A DNA stretch of 56,995 bases. Origin: Bacteroidales bacterium (GTDB lineage Bacteria; Bacteroidota; Bacteroidia; Bacteroidales; UBA932). Below, one piece after another: positions 53,020 to 56,995 of this stretch; position 1 is the first letter of the stretch; every line of letters begins with the position of its first letter. The stretch lies in assembly GCA_024398095.1 (NCBI GenBank), contig JAKSJK010000005.1:1-56995 (forward strand), given 5' to 3'. Both the position numbers and the translations under genes were made by a program. The notes beneath the pieces are model-generated. The model searched no databases and was not told the origin of the DNA. It saw nothing but the letters and a program-made list of their open reading frames with translations.

Positions 53020-54615
53020 ATGGAACAGACAAGGTACATCTTCGTGACCGGCGGCGTGGTTTCATCACTCGGCAAAGGCATCATTTCATCCAGCATCGGA
53101 AAGCTTCTCCAGGCTCACGGCTACAGCATCACAATACAGAAATACGATCCGTATATCAACATCGATCCGGGTACGCTCAATCCCTATGAGCACGGAGAGT
53201 GCTATGTGACCGTAGACGGCATGGAGACCGACCTGGACCTCGGCCATTACGAGCGTTTCACCGGCATCCGGACCACCCGTGGCAACTCCGTGACCACAGG
53301 CCGCATCTACAAGGCTGTGATCGACAAGGAGCGTCGCGGAGATTACCTTGGCAAAACCATACAGGTCGTCCCTCACATCACTGACGAGATCAAGCGCAGG
53401 ATGAAGCGTGAGGACGATCCGAAGCATTACGATTTCATCATTACCGAGGTGGGCGGCACCATCGGCGACATCGAGAGCGCCCCTTTCATGGAGGCCATCC
53501 GACAGCTGCGCTGGGAACTGGGCAGCCGCGCCATCTCTATCCACCTTACCTATGTGCCTTACCTCAAGGCCGCCGGCGAGTTCAAGACCAAGCCTACCCA
53601 ACATTCCGTCAAGGAGATGCAGAGCATGGGCATCCAGCCGGATGTGCTGATTCTGCGTACAGAGTACCATCTGGACAGCAACCTGCTCCAGAAGGTGGCT
53701 GCGTTCTGCAACGTGGACCGCGACTGCGTGGTCCAGAGCGAGGACCTGCCTAGCATCTACGAGGTGCCGATCAACATGGAGCGCCAGGGTCTGGACAAGG
53801 CCATCCTGCGCAAGACCGGCATGCCAGTGGACGAGTTGCCTCAGATGAGTCCATGGCGCGATTTCCTTACGAAGATGCACGCTGTGAAGCAGGAGGTGCG
53901 TATCGGCCTCGTGGGCAAGTATGACCTCCAAGATGCCTACAAGAGCATACGCGAGAGCCTGCTGATTGCCGGCGTCTACAACGATTGCAAGGTCAAGCTG
54001 GTTTTCGTGAACAGCGAGGAGGTTACACGTGAGAATATTGCAGAGAAGCTCGAGGGGCTTTCCGGCGTGGTAATATGTCCAGGCTTCGGCCTGCGCGGCA
54101 TCGAGGGCAAGATCGTGGCTGCCGAGTATACCCGTACCCACGATATCCCGACTTTCGGCATATGCCTGGGCATGCAGATGATGGTCATCGAGTTCGCCCG
54201 AAACGTGCTTGGCTATGCCGATGCCAACAGCCGCGAGATGGACGCCGTTACCCCTCATAACGTGATCGACATCATGGAGAGCCAGAAAAATATCACCGAA
54301 ATGGGCGGTACGATGCGTCTGGGTGCCTATTCCTGCAAGCTCGTAGAGGGCAGCCGCGCGAGGGCGATCTATGGCTCGGAGATGGTCCAGGAGCGTCACC
54401 GCCACCGCTACGAGTTCAACAATGCCTTCAAGGCTGAGTACGAGGCTGCCGGCATGAAGTGTACCGGCATCAACCCGGAGAACGACCTCGTGGAGATTGT
54501 GGAGATCCCGGGCCTGCGCTGGTACATCGGCGGCCAGTTCCATCCGGAATACTCCACCTCCGTCCTCAACCCTCACCCGCTCTTCGTGGACTTCGTCAAG
54601 GTCGCTAAAGGGTAG
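53020..54615 (+). CDS. pyrG: CTP synthase
   Basis: Converts UTP to CTP with glutamine as nitrogen donor. 531 residues, typical. The synthase domain shows YIFVTGGVVSSLGKGIISSS at the N-terminus and KYDPYINIDPGTLNPYEHGE near 43; the glutaminase domain starts near 290 with VGKYDLQDAYKSI, the nucleophile Cys in FGICLGMQMM near 380 and the His/Glu pair in QFHPEYSTS near 510. Last gene of the asnB operon. The plus-strand end overlaps the convergent membrane-protein gene by 11 bp. Confidence 0.97.
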   Translation: MEQTRYIFVTGGVVSSLGKGIISSSIGKLLQAHGYSITIQKYDPYINIDPGTLNPYEHGECYVTVDGMETDLDLGHYERFTGIRTTRGNSVTTGRIYKAVIDKERRGDYLGKTIQVVPHITDEIKRRMKREDDPKHYDFIITEVGGTIGDIESAPFMEAIRQLRWELGSRAISIHLTYVPYLKAAGEFKTKPTQHSVKEMQSMGIQPDVLILRTEYHLDSNLLQKVAAFCNVDRDCVVQSEDLPSIYEVPINMERQGLDKAILRKTGMPVDELPQMSPWRDFLTKMHAVKQEVRIGLVGKYDLQDAYKSIRESLLIAGVYNDCKVKLVFVNSEEVTRENIAEKLEGLSGVVICPGFGLRGIEGKIVAAEYTRTHDIPTFGICLGMQMMVIEFARNVLGYADANSREMDAVTPHNVIDIMESQKNITEMGGTMRLGAYSCKLVEGSRARAIYGSEMVQERHRHRYEFNNAFKAEYEAAGMKCTGINPENDLVEIVEIPGLRWYIGGQFHPEYSTSVLNPHPLFVDFVKVAKG

Positions 54616-55066
54616 TATTCTTATGGACCAGCTTTCGGACCTTATAAACAAAAGCTACTTGAGCAATTGTTATAGAAATTAAAGCAATTAGAACGACCAA
54701 CGACAGGGCAAAGCTATCGAGACTATCCGCATCGAAATCCAAAGGAGTCGCGACATAGTATAAGAGACTAGTGGACAACAACGAAAAAAGTACACACATC
54801 GGAAAGTTAAAGATTCTCACGATCTTGCTCAATATCCCTTCAAACGGTAATAACACTAGTGTAATGGGCAGATAACAAGCACAAATCGAGCATATACCAT
54901 AAAACAAATAGTCGTACCAATATGTTTCTACGGGCCATGACAGGCCAACAAACATAATAAAGATAAACAGACTACATGCCGCACAAAAACACATGTGGCA
55001 TATAAAAACTAGTTTTAATACCATTGGAATAGACCCTCGTTTATTTGAGCTACTATTTTGTTCCAT
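54605..55066 (-). CDS. Hypothetical small membrane protein
   Basis: A 153-residue protein I do not recognise. It shows four likely membrane helices (VLKLVFICHMCFCAACSLFIFI, a segment near 55-75, one near 83-105 and SLVVLIALISITIAQVAFVY near 125-145), Cys-rich in the first half, with a short basic tail. The gene is clearly AT-richer than its neighbours and uses rarer codons, suggesting recent acquisition. Its 3' end overlaps pyrG by 11 bp. No promoter was recognised. The function is unknown; an immunity-type protein is one possibility but has no support beyond size and topology. Confidence 0.55.
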   Translation of the reverse strand: MEQNSSSNKRGSIPMVLKLVFICHMCFCAACSLFIFIMFVGLSWPVETYWYDYLFYGICSICACYLPITLVLLPFEGILSKIVRIFNFPMCVLFSLLSTSLLYYVATPLDFDADSLDSFALSLVVLIALISITIAQVAFVYKVRKLVHKNTTL

Positions 55067-55191
55067 GTTTCTTTACGCTTTACAAGACCCAGTCTACGCC
55101 ACTGTATCCTCCGAATTGCGCCCTGCGATTTCCTCCGGAAAGTTAAGCAGATTGTACTTATTTTCAAAGCACAAGTGCTGAGTACAAACCT

Positions 55192-55263
55192 CACCCGGCA
55201 GCGGCCTCGCTTCGCGAAGCATAGGGATATGCTCCGCTCGGCCATCTGCCCGGGTGCGGTGGA
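55192..55263. repeat. Folded intergenic palindromic element
   Basis: CACCCGGCAG (55192-55201) pairs with CTGCCCGGGTG (55246-55256) with one bulge. Inside are the perfect palindrome GCTTCGCGAAGC (55209-55220) and GCATA/TATGC (55219-55223/55228-55232). The right edge CCCGGGTGCGGTGGA (55249-55263) recurs exactly at 1996-2010, so this is probably a dispersed genomic repeat family. No ORF of note lies in 55067-55388. Confidence 0.6.
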
Positions 55264-55303
55264 GTCAGAGACACACTCGATAAAACTACCCAGACAAGGT
55301 TAA

Positions 55304-55384
55304 GAAAAAGCGGACAAAATCCCCTTTTTGATTTTGGAAAAAGCGGACAAAGAAGCTATATTTGCGTCGGAAAAAGCGGACAAA
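55304..55384 (+). repeat. Three 15-bp direct repeats at exact 33-bp spacing
   Basis: GAAAAAGCGGACAAA occurs identically at 55304-55318, 55337-55351 and 55370-55384. Copy 2 fills the spacer between -33 and -7 of the promoter at 55333-55364, and copy 3 lies at the start of transcription, ending 4 bases before the ATG. The phasing of about three helical turns and the promoter overlap suggest an operator bound by an oligomer on one DNA face. Confidence 0.75.
55333..55364 (+). promoter_or_regulatory. Promoter of the DUF4143 ATPase gene
   Basis: TTTG (55333-55336), a 20-bp spacer and TATATTTG (55357-55364) fit the Bacteroidetes consensus exactly. It is covered by the GAAAAAGCGGACAAA repeats. Confidence 0.72.
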
Positions 55385-55388
55385 TATT

Positions 55389-56747
55389 ATGCTTGAAAGA
55401 AAACTTGACTCTTTTTTAGACTCTTTTTTTGAAGGTGAACACACTAAAGCCCTGCTGCTGACAGGCGCAAGGCAGGTCGGGAAGACCTGGGCGGTGAGAA
55501 ACCTGGCAAAGAGGAGATTCAAACACTTTGTCGAAATCAACTTTGTTGAGACGCCCGATGCAAAGGATATTTTCTTAGGTGCTCAGAATGCTCAGCAAAT
55601 ACTGCTGCGCCTGTCAGCATTTATCCAGGATCCTTTGGTCGTAGGCAAAACACTGATTCTCTTCGACGAGGTCCAGGAATGCCCGGAAATCGTCACCCAG
55701 ATCAAATTCTTGGTAGATGAAGGGAGCTACCGCTATGCATTATCGGGATCGTTGTTGGGCGTTGAGTTGAAGGACCTTCGTTCAGAACCAGTTGGCTACA
55801 TGGATGTTGTAGATGTATTCCCTTTCGACCTTGAGGAATTCTGCACGGCCGTAGGCGTTTCGGATAAAGTGATAGGCGAGTTGCATGAGGCGTACGAGAA
55901 CCGGCGTCCGGTAGACGACGTTGTACACAAGCAGATGATGTCCATCGTTTCACTATATCTGATTGTCGGTGGTATGCCGGCGGCAGTGAATGCGTATGTC
56001 CGCACAAAAAATATGCAGAAGGTGATTGCAGAACAGCGCGCGATCATCAATCTGTACAAGAGAGACATCTCGCGTTATGATCCCGATGAGAAGCTATATC
56101 TGAATGACATCTTTGATCTGATACCATCCGAACTGAATAACAAGAACAAGAGGTTCATACTGAAGAACCTGAACGAGAACTTCAAGCTGTCACGCTACCA
56201 GAACAGTTTCATCTGGATGTGGAAGGCTGGTGTTGCCATACCCACATTCAATGTATCGGAACCTACGTCACCGCTGATACTGAACAAGCAGAGGAATCTT
56301 TTCAAACTGTTCCAGAACGACGTCGGCTTGCTGGCATACCAATATTCGAACGGAATCCAGATGGAAATACTGAAAGGGAACATCAATGTGAATTTTGGCT
56401 CCGTATATGAGAACTTCGTGGCTCAGGAACTGAGTTCCAAAGGGTATCCGACTTTCTATTTCAACAGCAAGAAGCTCGGTGAACTGGATTTCGTGATAGA
56501 CAACGGAAACGGTGAAATCATTCCTATAGAGGTGAAGTCAGGCAAGGACTACTATGTCCATTCAGCTCTTGACAACGTGCTGGACGTTCAGAACTATGAT
56601 TTAAAACAAGCCTTTGTCTTCTGTAATGAGAATCTGAAGGAAGAAGACCGTGTACTGAATATCCCAATCTACATGATAATGTTCCTCAAGAAGTCAGAAG
56701 TCTCAATTGAAGAGTTCCGGCTTGACATCAGCGCTTTATTGGATTAA
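55389..56747 (+). CDS. AAA-family ATPase with DUF4143
   Basis: A 452-residue cytoplasmic ATPase of the AAA_14/DUF4143 type. Walker A is LLTGARQVGKTWAVR near residue 24; Walker B is TLILFDEVQECPEI near residue 87; the ALSGSLLGVEL sensor-like segment follows near residue 118. The C-terminal part carries the DUF4143 signature NFGSVYENFVAQEL near residue 338 and a PD-(D/E)XK-like ELDFVI...IPIEVKSGKDY near 365-385. Such genes are abundant and variable in Bacteroidetes; function is unsettled, with mobile-element or defence links suspected. Base use is AT-richer than the core genes. I chose ATG 55389; the upstream TTG at 55362 would place codons in the promoter. Confidence 0.88.
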   Translation: MLERKLDSFLDSFFEGEHTKALLLTGARQVGKTWAVRNLAKRRFKHFVEINFVETPDAKDIFLGAQNAQQILLRLSAFIQDPLVVGKTLILFDEVQECPEIVTQIKFLVDEGSYRYALSGSLLGVELKDLRSEPVGYMDVVDVFPFDLEEFCTAVGVSDKVIGELHEAYENRRPVDDVVHKQMMSIVSLYLIVGGMPAAVNAYVRTKNMQKVIAEQRAIINLYKRDISRYDPDEKLYLNDIFDLIPSELNNKNKRFILKNLNENFKLSRYQNSFIWMWKAGVAIPTFNVSEPTSPLILNKQRNLFKLFQNDVGLLAYQYSNGIQMEILKGNINVNFGSVYENFVAQELSSKGYPTFYFNSKKLGELDFVIDNGNGEIIPIEVKSGKDYYVHSALDNVLDVQNYDLKQAFVFCNENLKEEDRVLNIPIYMIMFLKKSEVSIEEFRLDISALLD

Positions 56748-56774
56748 CCCCTGGATACCTATGTAGTATGTCAA

Positions 56775-56995
56775 CTACCCATCAACTGAAGATTGATGGG
56801 CTTGCGACTGCCCGGTAGTGCATGCGTCACGCTCTTTGTCATAACTCCTACCTCTTTTCGCCTTGCGGCGTGGCGTCGCATCGCAGGGTGATTGACGGCA
56901 CCCTCCGTCACCCGGCTTGCCGGATGGCGACTGTATCCTTGGATGCCCGGTACCCTTCAGGTACTCAAGTCCCAACTGATACAGATTCATCGCAC
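56775..56995 (-). CDS. TnpB-like protein, C-terminal tail (partial)
   Basis: The last ~72 codons of a minus-strand gene whose body lies beyond the right edge. The visible end begins with a codon giving Ala then MNLYQLGLEYLKGTGH, which fits the NAAxNL stretch after the last RuvC Asp of TnpB (DxNAA), followed by a low-complexity Gly/Arg/Ser tail. The tail is poorly conserved protein and probably overlaps the guide RNA. The stop TAG lies in the hairpin's right flank. Assignment rests mostly on this hairpin context, so confidence is moderate. Confidence 0.5.
   Translation of the reverse strand, partial: AMNLYQLGLEYLKGTGHPRIQSPSGKPGDGGCRQSPCDATPRRKAKRGRSYDKERDACTTGQSQAHQSSVDG
56778..56800 (-). 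ncRNA. Terminal hairpin of the IS element / omega RNA 3' end
   Basis: CCCATCAA (56800-56793 on the minus strand) pairs perfectly with TTGATGGG (56785-56778) around a 7-base loop. In IS200/IS605 elements this hairpin is both the transposase recognition structure and the end of the guide-RNA scaffold, with the guide being the flanking sequence past about 56750. Confidence 0.5.

Larger units (their letters stand above)
56750..56995 (-). mobile_element. Right end of a probable IS200/IS605-family element (partial)
   Basis: Reading the minus strand, a TnpB-like coding end runs into a subterminal hairpin (56800-56778) followed by TAGTTGACAT, the usual arrangement of IS605-type right ends, where the same DNA encodes the 3' part of the guide (omega) RNA. 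The left end and most of the element lie outside the window. The outer boundary near 56750, just past the ATPase stop, is a guess. Confidence 0.55.

Noticed and set aside
53086-54651. 521-codon minus-strand ORF opposite pyrG
   Set aside because: Antisense shadow of pyrG; no recognisable motif and atypical composition.
55015-55245. 76-codon minus-strand ORF upstream of the membrane protein
   Set aside because: Overlaps the membrane-protein start and the folded repeat; basic low-complexity composition and no promoter.
55304-55384. CRISPR array
   Set aside because: Only three 15-bp repeats with 18-bp interiors, overlapping a promoter and start codon, and no cas genes nearby.

Overview
The window is a chromosomal segment of a GC-rich member of the Bacteroidales, probably an uncultured gut lineage; species cannot be assigned from sequence alone. 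The evidence is two SusC/SusD pairs, many lipoproteins with loose Bacteroidetes lipoboxes, type III glutamine synthetase, and promoters with the Bacteroidetes -7 box TAnnTTTG, several of them only a few bases from the start codon.

Layout. (1) 1-6.4 kb: a CutC-family gene cut by the window edge, diverging from a GH29 alpha-L-fucosidase; a 490-bp repeat- and hairpin-rich gap; a transglutaminase-like lipoprotein; and a membrane TPR/HTH regulator (DUF6377-like). (2) 6.5-19.6 kb: a first polysaccharide utilization operon of SusC, SusD, two related BACON/beta-helix lipoproteins, an alpha/alpha-barrel protein and a BACON-SGNH esterase. Its substrate is not evident. (3) 19.8-33.1 kb: a fructan/levan utilization locus. 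A fructokinase overlaps a membrane regulator (periplasmic sugar-binding domain, one membrane helix, coiled coil, AraC DNA-binding domain), followed by SusC, SusD, a DUF4960-like surface glycan-binding protein, two GH32 enzymes and an MFS permease. The order matches the Bacteroides thetaiotaomicron BT1763-BT1758 locus, but the regulator lacks the histidine kinase and receiver modules of the BT1754 hybrid sensor. (4) 33.1-35.4 kb: a GH3 NagZ-like lipoprotein and a serine hydrolase, divergent. (5) 35.4-54.6 kb: a glutamine/nitrogen block. On the minus strand lie glnA(III)-gltB-gltD-carA-carB-purF; on the plus strand lie asnB-PII-amtB-pyrG. Nearly every enzyme here makes glutamine or takes its amide nitrogen. 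(6) 54.6-57 kb: an accessory end with an AT-richer membrane protein, a folded intergenic element, a DUF4143 AAA ATPase behind three 33-bp-phased repeats, and the right end of a probable IS200/IS605 (TnpB) element.

The main discovery is in the 643-bp gap between glnA and asnB. Each divergent transcript has a promoter of the form TTG-N20-TAnnTTTG, a short Gln/Asn-rich leader ORF (32 and 39 codons, clearly homologous), a hairpin whose loop carries CCAGyC, and an intrinsic terminator whose 5' arm is exactly complementary to that loop (7 bp in each, with a compensating base change). The CCAGyCTGAGAC block lies in different reading frames in the two leaders, so it appears conserved as RNA. This looks like a paired leader-peptide attenuation system that would tie glutamine and asparagine supply to expression of about ten nitrogen genes.
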